DNA of 64,000 nt from Diplocloster agilis (GTDB lineage: Bacteria > Bacillota > Clostridia > Lachnospirales > Lachnospiraceae), in assembly GCF_019042275.1 (NCBI RefSeq), contig NZ_JAHQCW010000021.1:1-64000 (forward strand), written 5' to 3'. Below, in pieces: positions 43,553 through 51,303 of this stretch (the stretch's first letter is position 1; each line of letters starts with the position of its first letter). Made by a program: the position numbers and the translations under genes. The notes beneath the pieces are model-generated. The model saw nothing but the letters and a program-made list of their open reading frames with translations, was not told the DNA's origin and did no database searches.

Positions 43553-44629
43553 ATGAAGAAAACAATGAAAGCATATCGAGTTACCGCACCTTTGAAGATG
43601 GAACTTCAAGAAGTCCCGGTCCCGGTTTTGAACGATAATGAAGTGTTGGTACGGGTAAAGGCTATGGGAATCTGTACCACGGATATTGAACTGTACGACG
43701 GAAGCATGCCCTATTACCGGGAGGGCTTATCCCGCATGCCGCTTACCATCGGGCATGAGTGGTCGGGCTATGTGGCGGCCATGGGCAGCCAGGTGACAGG
43801 CTTCTCGGTCGGGGACCTGGTGGTCGGAGATATCAGCATCGGCTGCGGAAAATGCGAAAACTGTCTGCGGGGAATGTATCACCTGTGTTCTCAAAGAACG
43901 GAACTGGGTGTGATCCGCTATGACGGCAGCATGGCAGAATATCTGAAAACCGAAGGGAAAAATCTGTATAAAGTGCCGGAAGGGGTAACTTGGGAGGAAG
44001 CCGCGGTTACGGAACCTACAGCAACAGCGCTCTATGGAGTCAAAAAGACCGGGCTGAATCCGGGAGACAGGGTAGCTGTAATCGGTGATGGTTCCATCGG
44101 CATGCTGGCGGCCCAGATCGCCAACTGTTCGGGAGCAGGCCGGGTCTGTCTGGTGGCAAGAAAAGATATGCACCGGGAGAAAGTAAATGGCTGGGGAATA
44201 GATCTGGTAGTACATGGGCAGGAAGATCTTAAGGGGCAGGTGGAAACAGCGCTTGGTGGTCCGGCGGACGTCGTATTCGAAGCTTCCGGTAATGCCGCGG
44301 CATACGAAGATGCGATCCGTCTGGTCAGGCCCGGAGGTAAGATCTGCGCCATGAGTATCACAGGGAAGGAACAAATATCTATGGATATGGACTATATTGT
44401 TACCAGAGATATTACTGTGGTAGGCATGCTGGCCAGCCCGAACTCCTTTGCTCCGGCCCTGCGGCTGATAGCTGCAAAAAAGGTGGATGCGGCAGGCTGC
44501 ATATCCCATAGATTTCTCTTTGATCAGTCCGTCGAGGCTTTGGAGTTTGTACGCATGAAAGCCGCACGCGATAAGATAAAAGTATTGATTGTTCATGATA
44601 ATGAGAATGAGGGGAGAGTGGAAAAATAG
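43553..44629 (+). CDS. Zinc-dependent MDR alcohol/polyol dehydrogenase
   Basis: About 358 residues from ATG 43553, just after GGAGG; the 43541 ATG overlaps that site. It is a medium-chain dehydrogenase: catalytic zinc C41 and H68-E69, structural zinc lobe C98/C101/C104/C112 (GCGKCENCLRGMYHLC), and a Rossmann segment GLNPGDRVAVIGDGSIGMLAAQIA. Relatives oxidise sugar alcohols, threonine or sugar acids with NAD(P). Its place between transporter genes suggests that it makes the first oxidation of the imported compound, e.g. a hexonate or polyol to a keto form (inference). Confidence 0.9.
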   Translation: MKKTMKAYRVTAPLKMELQEVPVPVLNDNEVLVRVKAMGICTTDIELYDGSMPYYREGLSRMPLTIGHEWSGYVAAMGSQVTGFSVGDLVVGDISIGCGKCENCLRGMYHLCSQRTELGVIRYDGSMAEYLKTEGKNLYKVPEGVTWEEAAVTEPTATALYGVKKTGLNPGDRVAVIGDGSIGMLAAQIANCSGAGRVCLVARKDMHREKVNGWGIDLVVHGQEDLKGQVETALGGPADVVFEASGNAAAYEDAIRLVRPGGKICAMSITGKEQISMDMDYIVTRDITVVGMLASPNSFAPALRLIAAKKVDAAGCISHRFLFDQSVEALEFVRMKAARDKIKVLIVHDNENEGRVEK

Positions 44630-44742
44630 GGCTAGTTCGGTATGAGCGGATTTCTATTGAATAAAAAAGTAGTCTCAAAAGGATTATAGTAAATGATACC
44701 CACAAATTTAATTGTAAAACGGAAAAGAAAAGGAGAAAAAAT

Positions 44743-45789
44743 ATGAAAAAAATAACAGCTGTCACTTTAACCGTATTTATGCTGATCACTATGCTGGCAG
44801 GCTGCTCCGGCAGCAAAGAAGCAGCCTCGGCCGCTGTGTCAGGCGACGGTACTCTCCAAAGCCAGATCGATACATCCGATGAATACATAGCAGTCTGCTG
44901 CCTGAACAACCTGGAATATTTTAACGCGCACAAATACGGTTGGGAGAAGGCTGGGGAGCTTTTCGGAGTGAAGACAAGCTGGGTCGGTCCCACGGATGAC
45001 GATGTGAGCGCCATGGTCAGCGCCATGGATTCCGCTGTGGCAAAGAATCCGGCGGGAATTGCCGTGTGGGGATATGACCCTGCCCTGGAAGCCAGTATCA
45101 ACAGCGCGTTAGAAAAAGGAATCAATATAGTAACCTTCTGCGGTGATGTATCCACCAGCGACAGGCTTAGTTATATCGGCTCTTCCCAGTATGACATGGG
45201 TTATGACGGCGGCCGGCTGTATGCGGAATCTGTCGGCGGGGAGGGTAAGATAGCGATTATGACGCTGCCGGGAAATACCATGTTCGAAGAACGGCAGGCA
45301 GGCTTCGAAGCGGCGTTCGCTGAATATCCCGGTATCGAGATCGTAGCCTATGGGGATACCAAAGCCGATACGGTGACTGCGGTTAGTGCCGCTACGGATA
45401 TCATCAACAGCCACAGTGAGATCACCGGATTCGTCTGCACGGATTCCACAGGAGCGGCAGGGGCCTCGACCGCGGTACAAGAAGCGAATAAGGCAGGCCA
45501 GATCGACGTACTGGGGATGGACAGAAACTCAGATATTCTGAATCAGATCAAGGATGGGCTGATCACCGCATCTATCGTACAGAACGATGTGTCTATGGGA
45601 TATTGGTCTATGGTATCCCTGATCACCGCCAAATACGGCGGGAACAACATCGCGCTTACCAGTGATGACGCGGCAGCAGGGGTTAAGACCGCACCTAATA
45701 ATATCTATACATCTGTGAATCTTGTTACGGCTGAGACGGCTGATTACTATCTGGAAGCCAACGAGTGGTATGCCGGGAACAGTTTCTGA
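44743..45789 (+). CDS. Ribose-type sugar-binding lipoprotein (CUT2)
   Basis: A 348-residue binding protein of the RbsB/PBP1 type. The signal peptide MKKITAVTLTVFMLITMLA ends at lipobox LAGC (C21). The mature part has EYIAVCCLNNLEYFNAHKYGWEKA, NPAGIAVWGYDPALE, GKIAIMTLPGNTMFEERQAGFEAAF and IDVLGMDRNSDIL, with the hinge layout of CUT2 proteins. It is exported and lipid-anchored. The two Cys in AVCCLNN are unusual for an exposed protein. AAAGGAG lies before the start. Its 3' end reaches within 14 bases of the IclR gene. Confidence 0.93.
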   Translation: MKKITAVTLTVFMLITMLAGCSGSKEAASAAVSGDGTLQSQIDTSDEYIAVCCLNNLEYFNAHKYGWEKAGELFGVKTSWVGPTDDDVSAMVSAMDSAVAKNPAGIAVWGYDPALEASINSALEKGINIVTFCGDVSTSDRLSYIGSSQYDMGYDGGRLYAESVGGEGKIAIMTLPGNTMFEERQAGFEAAFAEYPGIEIVAYGDTKADTVTAVSAATDIINSHSEITGFVCTDSTGAAGASTAVQEANKAGQIDVLGMDRNSDILNQIKDGLITASIVQNDVSMGYWSMVSLITAKYGGNNIALTSDDAAAGVKTAPNNIYTSVNLVTAETADYYLEANEWYAGNSF

Positions 45790-45803
45790 GAGGGGGGAGG
45801 GGC

Positions 45804-46580
45804 TTGAACAAAGCGGCTATGAGGACACTGGATATCCTGACTTATGTTAGCGGTTCCAGACGTCCGGTGACGCCAAAAGCCATAAGCGAGGCGCTTAATA
45901 TTCCGCTTGCTGGTACCAACGACATCCTTGATACCATGGTACGGATGGAATATCTGATGCAGCCGGACAAAGGTGTCAGAGCGTTTGCCGTGGGAATCAG
46001 GGCTTTTGAAGCAGGAGCGGCCTACATACAGGGAGCGGACCTGCTGAAAGCGGCGAAACCGTATCTTAGAGAAATGTCCAGGGAAACCAAAGCTACGGCT
46101 TTCCTGGCGGTCAGAAATAAAGATAAGATTGTTTATCTGGATAAAGTGGAGGGGAGCGCAGCGGTGATCACTACCGCTCAGTTGGGCTCCAGCAAGGATA
46201 TGTATAATACCGGTCTGGGAAAGGCGATTCTGGCTTCCATGCCGGTGGCGGAGGTGGAGCGCATATATGAAGGCCGGGAATTGATCCCCCAGACTTCCAA
46301 TACCATTCGGGATATAGAGGGACTGAAAAAAGATCTCTTTCAGACGAGACAGAGAGGCTATGCGATTGATGACTGCGAGGGGGAAAACACAGTGTATTGT
46401 ATCGCGGCCCCGATCCGGAATTATGAGGGAAATGTGATTGCCGCCGTAAGCATAGCGAACTTCAAGGAAAACGGCCGACAGGCGGAAAATGCGGAACATG
46501 TGCGGCTTCTGCTGGACAATGCCCGCCGGATATCCGGACAGATGGGGTATACGGGGAAGGATCTGTATTATAAGGAATAA
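45804..46580 (+). CDS. IclR-family transcriptional regulator
   Basis: About 258 residues from TTG 45804, which follows GGGGGGAGGGG; the longer frame from 45765 would overlap the binding-protein gene. It has an N-terminal winged helix (MRTLDILTYVSGSRRPVTPKAISEALNI, TMVRMEYLMQ) and a C-terminal effector domain (IQGADLLKAAKPYLREM, VYLDKVEGSAAV, MYNTGLGKAILASM, NTVYCIAAPIRNYEGNVIAAVSIAN). IclR proteins sense small acids such as keto-deoxy sugars. KdgR belongs to this family, which fits a 2-keto-3-deoxy-acid operon. Confidence 0.93.
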   Translation: MNKAAMRTLDILTYVSGSRRPVTPKAISEALNIPLAGTNDILDTMVRMEYLMQPDKGVRAFAVGIRAFEAGAAYIQGADLLKAAKPYLREMSRETKATAFLAVRNKDKIVYLDKVEGSAAVITTAQLGSSKDMYNTGLGKAILASMPVAEVERIYEGRELIPQTSNTIRDIEGLKKDLFQTRQRGYAIDDCEGENTVYCIAAPIRNYEGNVIAAVSIANFKENGRQAENAEHVRLLLDNARRISGQMGYTGKDLYYKE

Positions 46581-46658
46581 AAAAATGAGCTGGTATGTTC
46601 ATACGAAAATCGGATGGGCGCAGGCCGGCTTCGGCAGGCTGCGCCGTAAAAAGAAGGG

Positions 46659-47345
46659 ATGAATGAAATGAAAAAAATAATAAATCCAAGACCTTTGATT
46701 GACGAAACGCTGATAAAGCCCTTTCGGGATATGGAGGATGTACTCTCTTTGTCCTGCGTGGTGGGGGATGCTATGGAACGGGACAATGTAATGCGCCCAG
46801 ATATTAAACCCAGAAGTATCGAAAAGAAAATAATAGGACCGGCGATTACGGTAAAACTGACAGCAGGGGATATTGTAGACTGTCTGGGTGTGTTTGAGAT
46901 TGCGAAGCCGGGGGATGTGGTTGTGATTGATGCGTTCGGTGAAACAGAGACATCTATCTGGGGCGGCCTTATGTCAGGTCTGGCCCGGAATGCCGGAGTG
47001 GCCGGTGCGATCATCGACGGAAGCTGCCGTGATACCGATGAGTCCAGAATGCTCGGATTTCCGATCTCTGCGAAGTCCGTAGGCCCCCGGGCTTCCCACA
47101 CAGCGTATTCCGGACGGAAAGAACCGATTGAAATTAATACTCCCATTGTCTGCGGCGGCGTTATCGTCCGCCCCGGAGACCTGGTAGTGGCCGATGAGAT
47201 CGGTGTGGCGGTAGTTCCCTGTGAACAACTGGCGGAAGTCTATCAAAGGGCCAGGGAACAGGCGGATAAGGAGATCGCCACAAGGGAAGAAATCTTAAGA
47301 GGGGCTTCGGTAGAAGAACTGCTGGCGAAGTTTGGCCGTATCTGA
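46659..47345 (+). CDS. RraA / HMG-aldolase family protein
   Basis: A 228-residue protein of the RraA-like fold. GPAITVKLTAGD, GDVVVIDAFGETETSIWGGLMSGLARNAGVAGAIIDGSCRDTDE with the R-x-D metal/keto-acid motif, and ADEIGVAVVPCEQL are diagnostic in spaced segments. Catalytic members are 4-hydroxy-4-methyl-2-oxoglutarate/oxaloacetate aldolases/decarboxylases that make pyruvate; others inhibit RNase E. The metabolic context favours the enzyme role. ATG 46668 is an alternative start, better spaced from AAGAAGGG. A small GC hairpin (46618-46644) lies between the IclR gene and this one. Confidence 0.87.
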   Translation: MNEMKKIINPRPLIDETLIKPFRDMEDVLSLSCVVGDAMERDNVMRPDIKPRSIEKKIIGPAITVKLTAGDIVDCLGVFEIAKPGDVVVIDAFGETETSIWGGLMSGLARNAGVAGAIIDGSCRDTDESRMLGFPISAKSVGPRASHTAYSGRKEPIEINTPIVCGGVIVRPGDLVVADEIGVAVVPCEQLAEVYQRAREQADKEIATREEILRGASVEELLAKFGRI

Positions 47346-47366
47346 TATGGAAAAGAGAGGAGACCT

Positions 47367-48023
47367 ATGAAACACCCATTAGTTGATACTTTTAGAGAAA
47401 GTAAACTGATCGCCATTATCCGGGAAGTGGACAGAAGGGATATTGTGGAGACAGTGGCCGCACTGCTGGCTGGAGGGATATCCTGCGTGGAGGTCACCTT
47501 TGACCACACGGGAAGCGCGGGAATCAGGAATACCCTGGACTGCCTGGATGCAATCCGGGAACGTTTTGCAGAGCAGGTTATATTGGGAGCAGGGACGGTT
47601 CTGAGCCCCGGTGAAGTGGAACTGGCCGAAAAACATAACGCCAGGTTTATTATTTCGCCCAATACAGACCCAGCCGTCATACGGACAGCGAAGGAAGCAG
47701 GGATGTTATCCATGCCCGGCGCGCTGACGCCTTCGGAGATCACGTCCGCTTATGAGGCGGGAGCGGACATTGTGAAGCTTTATCCCATCGATATCCTGGG
47801 CGTCGGTTATGTGAAGGCGGTGAAAGGGCCTTTAAAACACATCCCTATGTCGGCTGTGGGAGGAATTACCCCTGGGAATGTCCGTGAATTTCTGGATAGC
47901 GGGGCGCTCTGCGTGGGCATAGGCGGGAATCTGGTCAATTGTCGTTTGACAGAAAATAAAAAATTCCTGGAAATACAGTTACAGGCAAAAGCCTTTTGTG
48001 ATAAAATAAAACAAGCGTATTAG
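47367..48023 (+). CDS. KDPG/KDPGal-type aldolase
   Basis: A 218-residue class I aldolase. The Schiff-base lysine is K137 in ADIVKLYP, the catalytic Glu is E20 in IAIIRE, and GAGTVLSPGEVELA and SAVGGITPGNVREFL are family motifs. It splits 2-keto-3-deoxy-6-phospho-gluconate or -galactonate, or 4-hydroxy-2-oxoglutarate, to pyruvate plus an aldehyde (known for the family). With the DgoK-type kinase 7 kb upstream in the same direction it completes a De Ley-Doudoroff-like route. GAGAGGAG lies before the start. Confidence 0.93.
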   Translation: MKHPLVDTFRESKLIAIIREVDRRDIVETVAALLAGGISCVEVTFDHTGSAGIRNTLDCLDAIRERFAEQVILGAGTVLSPGEVELAEKHNARFIISPNTDPAVIRTAKEAGMLSMPGALTPSEITSAYEAGADIVKLYPIDILGVGYVKAVKGPLKHIPMSAVGGITPGNVREFLDSGALCVGIGGNLVNCRLTENKKFLEIQLQAKAFCDKIKQAY

Positions 48024-48032
48024 GAGGTTCCT

Positions 48033-48677
48033 ATGAAAATATATGATTTGACGCTGCCGTTTTCGGTTAAAACCACGCAGGTATTCCCGGGGACACCGCC
48101 GATGGAGTATCGACTGTCCCACACTGTCGTGAAGGATAACTATAATTTGGGAATCGCATCCATCAACAGCCATGCAGGAACCCATACGGATGCCCCTAGA
48201 CATTTTCTGGATTCCGGATGCTGTCTGGACCAGGTGGATATTGAAAAATATATAGGATATACGGTTATTGTGGACTGTACCCACCGGGGAGCCTTTGAAG
48301 AGATATCGGTGGAGGATGTCAGGCCTTACGAGGAACAGATCAGGAAACATAAGAAAGTGATCTTGAAGACGGGATGGTCCGGGTGTTTCCGAGAAGCGCG
48401 CTTTTTTACGGATTACCCGGTGATAACCGAGAAACTGGCGGAATATCTTGTAGAGTTGGGGGTTCATATGATAGGAGTGGAAGCGCCCTCCCTGAATCCC
48501 GATAAGGCGATGGAAGTTCATAAGATTTTTCTGAAATGTGGAGTAGCGGTAGTAGAAGCATTGACGAATCTGGAGCGGCTTCCGAGAGAAGTGATGTTCT
48601 TTAGCGGAGCGCCTGTTGGAATCGCGGAGGCGGACGGCTTCCCGATTCGTGCTGCAGTCATCGATTTTGAAGAGTGA
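48033..48677 (+). CDS. Cyclase-family (KynB-like) metal hydrolase
   Basis: A 214-residue protein of the 'putative cyclase' family that includes kynurenine formamidase. The metal-binding HAGTHTDAPRHF (residues ~49-60) matches HxGTHxDxPxH, with YTVIVDCT, VILKTGWSG and VHMIGVEAPSLNPDK downstream. The family hydrolyses amides or lactones, or isomerises ring forms. In an acid-sugar operon it may open a lactone or act on a cyclic intermediate (inference). AGGAGG lies before ATG. The spacing to the aldolase is nine bases. Confidence 0.85.
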   Translation: MKIYDLTLPFSVKTTQVFPGTPPMEYRLSHTVVKDNYNLGIASINSHAGTHTDAPRHFLDSGCCLDQVDIEKYIGYTVIVDCTHRGAFEEISVEDVRPYEEQIRKHKKVILKTGWSGCFREARFFTDYPVITEKLAEYLVELGVHMIGVEAPSLNPDKAMEVHKIFLKCGVAVVEALTNLERLPREVMFFSGAPVGIAEADGFPIRAAVIDFEE

Positions 48678-48723
48678 GACGGACGGAAGAAATTAGGTAA
48701 AAATAGATAAGCGAGGGGTTTTC

Positions 48724-49428
48724 ATGGCTTACACAACGAATGCAACAGAATTGGTTTATGATTTTATCTGCGATAAGATTCGTAATATGCAGTGGCAGGA
48801 GGGAGATAAGATCTGGACAGAGCAGAAGTTTTGCGAAGAGTTGGGCGTGAGCAGGGTGGCTGTGCGCCAGGCTATCGATAAGCTCGTCGCTACATCTACT
48901 CTGAAAAAGATTCAGGGTTCAGGAACTTATGTGCAGGAGAGCAATCCGATTGCTCTCATTGCCGTTCCCACCCATATCATTACAGATGAGGAACTGCTGG
49001 ATATTATCCGGTTCCGGGTTTACTTTGACTCCACCAACGTGAAGCAGTTTTTAAAGTATGCAAGGGAAGAAGATTACTGGCATCTGGAGCAGGTTCATGA
49101 ACGGCTTATGAATTGTGATCGTGCGTCGGACGATTTCTATAAATATGATTTTGAATTTCATCGGGCTATTGCTGACGGTACTGGTAATTTTTATGTAAAG
49201 CAGATCTATACCATGCTGATGGAAAGCCTGCTGAGCAATCAGGAGCGTCTGCACAAGATCATAGGTCCTGAGGTTGCGCTGGAATACCATCCGCAGATTA
49301 TCAAATATATCCTGCGGAAAGACTGTGAGCTGGCTTCCATTATGATGCGCAGGCATCTGGAAGAGACGGTGCGCCAGGTGGAAGACTATATTGTTATGAA
49401 GAAAGAGAAAGCAAACGGTTATATATAA
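48724..49428 (+). CDS. GntR/FadR-subfamily regulator
   Basis: A 234-residue regulator with an N-terminal winged helix (LVYDFICDKIRNMQWQEGDKI, TEQKFCEELGVSRVAVRQAIDKLVATSTLKKIQGSGTYV) and an all-helical FCD effector domain (residues ~75-220: FRVYFDSTNVKQFL, DFEFHRAIADGTGNFYVKQIY, with metal-binding His). Such proteins sense sugar acids. It is the likely ligand of the GATAATAC dyads at 39694-39949 (inference from palindrome type and cluster), and a similar GGTATTACC stands at ~53847. GAGGGG precedes the start. Confidence 0.92.
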   Translation: MAYTTNATELVYDFICDKIRNMQWQEGDKIWTEQKFCEELGVSRVAVRQAIDKLVATSTLKKIQGSGTYVQESNPIALIAVPTHIITDEELLDIIRFRVYFDSTNVKQFLKYAREEDYWHLEQVHERLMNCDRASDDFYKYDFEFHRAIADGTGNFYVKQIYTMLMESLLSNQERLHKIIGPEVALEYHPQIIKYILRKDCELASIMMRRHLEETVRQVEDYIVMKKEKANGYI

Positions 49429-49465
49429 TTCGTTTGCAGCCTATATCCTGAAGAGAGGTGAATGG

Positions 49466-49810
49466 ATGGCAAACCTGAAATCAGAATATAAATGTGCTCT
49501 GCTTCTGACGATTGATCTCATAGGCGGTAAATGGAAGCTGCGGCTGCTTTGGCACATCATTCATGGCGACAACCGTTTTTCTCTGTTGCGGCGGGCGATT
49601 CCGGAGATCACGGAGAAGATGTTGACGACCCAGTTAAAAGAGCTGGAGAACAGCGGTATGATCGTGCGCTGGGTAGATCGCGGCCAGGTACCAGTCAAAG
49701 TGGAATACTCGGTGTCGGGGGAATACGATTCGATTATTCCCATTATAGACGACCTGTGTAATTTTACAAAAGAATTCGCTAAGAAAAATAAGATTTATAT
49801 CCCATCGTGA
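49466..49810 (+). CDS. HxlR-family winged-helix regulator
   Basis: A 114-residue MarR-like HxlR protein: CALLLTIDLIGGKWKLRLLWHI, RFSLLRRAIPEITEKMLTTQLKELENSGMIVRW and VKVEYSVSGEYDSIIPIIDDL, in the family order. A Cys (C10) near the N-terminus fits the redox- or electrophile-sensing members. It is followed directly by a perfect 20-bp inverted repeat (49817-49863) containing GTAC half-sites. AGAGGTG precedes the start. It is transcribed with, or shortly after, the GntR gene; the target is unknown. Confidence 0.9.
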   Translation: MANLKSEYKCALLLTIDLIGGKWKLRLLWHIIHGDNRFSLLRRAIPEITEKMLTTQLKELENSGMIVRWVDRGQVPVKVEYSVSGEYDSIIPIIDDLCNFTKEFAKKNKIYIPS

Positions 49811-49816
49811 TCTCTA

Positions 49817-49863
49817 AAATAACGTACTTTTTTGTATGATACTTACAAAAAAGTACGTTATTT
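49817..49863. terminator. Perfect 20-bp inverted repeat (terminator and/or HxlR operator)
   Basis: The arm 49817-49836 pairs perfectly with 49844-49863 around the 7-base loop TGATACT, with T-rich sequence after it. It starts seven bases after the HxlR stop, so it can terminate this operon. The arms contain CGTAC..TTTTTT and AAAAAAGTACG; GTAC half-sites are common in HxlR-family operators. Confidence 0.7.
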
Positions 49864-50064
49864 ACTTTTTTCTTTGTCTCTTTTATACTAATATCACAGG
49901 ATAGAACCGAAATGAAAATTCTTGCAAGAGTATTTCCGGGATACCGGGGAATTCGGAGTTAATCTGATCATAAGTATGGGTAAGGTGGAACAAGGAAAAG
50001 TTCACATATTCCTTTGTGTTGCATGGGGCGCAGGGAGTACACTATGGGTATAGGAGAGGTATGT

Positions 50065-51237
50065 ATGAAAAAAATATGGAGTTTTATTCTAATGGGAGTT
50101 TTATGTTTGGGATTAATTGCGTGCGGATCGTCAGATAAGAGAGCAGAAAAGCCGGCTGAAACGGCGGCTGCCGGAGAAATAACGGAAGATGCAGCGGAAG
50201 TAGTAACCGGGACAGCAGTCCCTGTGGATGCAGAACAGGATGCCGAGTCCGGCGGATTTGAATACAAAAAGATTTATGAATATCCGGAACCGACTGTGTT
50301 GAATTCACAGGCTCCGGTTGATAATCTGAATTATGTGGAGGGGACTGTTCCAAAGATCGCCTTTATGCCCGCCGGACTGGAATATACTTATTATCAGGCT
50401 GTGGGCGTAGGCGTGGAGGCAGCCGCGAAGGAGCTGGGCGCAGAGGTGGTAACCCTGGCTCCCATGAGCGGCAGCGATATTAATACCCAGGTTGGCATGG
50501 TGCAGGATGCCATTACCATGGGTGTCAATGTTATTTTGCTAAATCCCCACGATGATGCCGCTCTTGCTCCTGTGATTACGGAAGCGATCAACGCGGGTGT
50601 GGCGGTATTTAACCTGAATTCGGACAGCTTGGATTTTGAAGTACCGCTAAGCGGAGTAGTGGGCTATGACCAGTACAATGGTAATCTGGAGCAGGGAAAG
50701 ATGATCGCGGAGCAGTTCCAGGGAGAGGAGCTGAAGATTGGTATCATCGAAGGACTTCCTGGTTATCATACGGTACAGCGCTGCGGAGGCTTTGAGGAGG
50801 GAATCAAGGATCATCAGAATTATGAGATCGTGTCCCGGGTAAACGGCAGCTGGACGGTAGACGGCGGAAACACAGCCTGTATGGATATGGTCCAGGCGAA
50901 TCCGGAGATCAATATGATCTACTGTGCCAATGACCAAGAGGCGGAGGGAGCTTATATGGCGCTTAAAATGCTGAACCGTACGGATATCATTTTAATTGCC
51001 AACGATGGGGATACCGAGTTTCTTGAGATGATCTACGACGGAAACGGATATTCTACCCTGAACACGGTTCCCTATGAAATGGGGCTGTACGCCTGCCAGG
51101 CAGCCGTGGATATCCTCTACGGAAAGTTTGAGGGAGGATGGGTGCAGACTCCGGGCTATGTCACTACCAAAGATAATGTTCTGGATTTCCTGCAGCAGCC
51201 CGAGCGGCTGAGTCCGCAGCCTTCCAAAGAGTATTAG
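50065..51237 (+). CDS. Sugar-binding lipoprotein (CUT2, RbsB type)
   Basis: About 390 residues from ATG 50065, preceded by GGAGAGG; the longer frame from 50014 has no such site. The signal peptide MKKIWSFILMGVLCLGLI ends at lipobox IAC (C20), followed by a long Ala/Glu/Thr-rich linker to about residue 70. The PBP1-like core includes PKIAFMPAGLEYTYYQAVGVGVEAAAKE, GVNVILLNPHDDAALAPVI and MIYCANDQEAEGAYMAL. It is exported and lipid-anchored. It is the first gene of the second CUT2 importer. The substrate is unknown. Confidence 0.92.
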   Translation: MKKIWSFILMGVLCLGLIACGSSDKRAEKPAETAAAGEITEDAAEVVTGTAVPVDAEQDAESGGFEYKKIYEYPEPTVLNSQAPVDNLNYVEGTVPKIAFMPAGLEYTYYQAVGVGVEAAAKELGAEVVTLAPMSGSDINTQVGMVQDAITMGVNVILLNPHDDAALAPVITEAINAGVAVFNLNSDSLDFEVPLSGVVGYDQYNGNLEQGKMIAEQFQGEELKIGIIEGLPGYHTVQRCGGFEEGIKDHQNYEIVSRVNGSWTVDGGNTACMDMVQANPEINMIYCANDQEAEGAYMALKMLNRTDIILIANDGDTEFLEMIYDGNGYSTLNTVPYEMGLYACQAAVDILYGKFEGGWVQTPGYVTTKDNVLDFLQQPERLSPQPSKEY

Positions 51238-51303
51238 ACTAAAGTTTGCCGGCGGAACTGCCTGTATGAACCTAGGGAAGTTCCGCGGCGATGGGAGAAG
51301 CAT

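Noticed and set aside
43727-44596. Open frame of 289 codons on the minus strand
   Set aside because: It is antisense to the MDR dehydrogenase, which has all zinc and Rossmann motifs. The composition (Cys/His/Arg/Tyr-rich) is that of a shadow frame.
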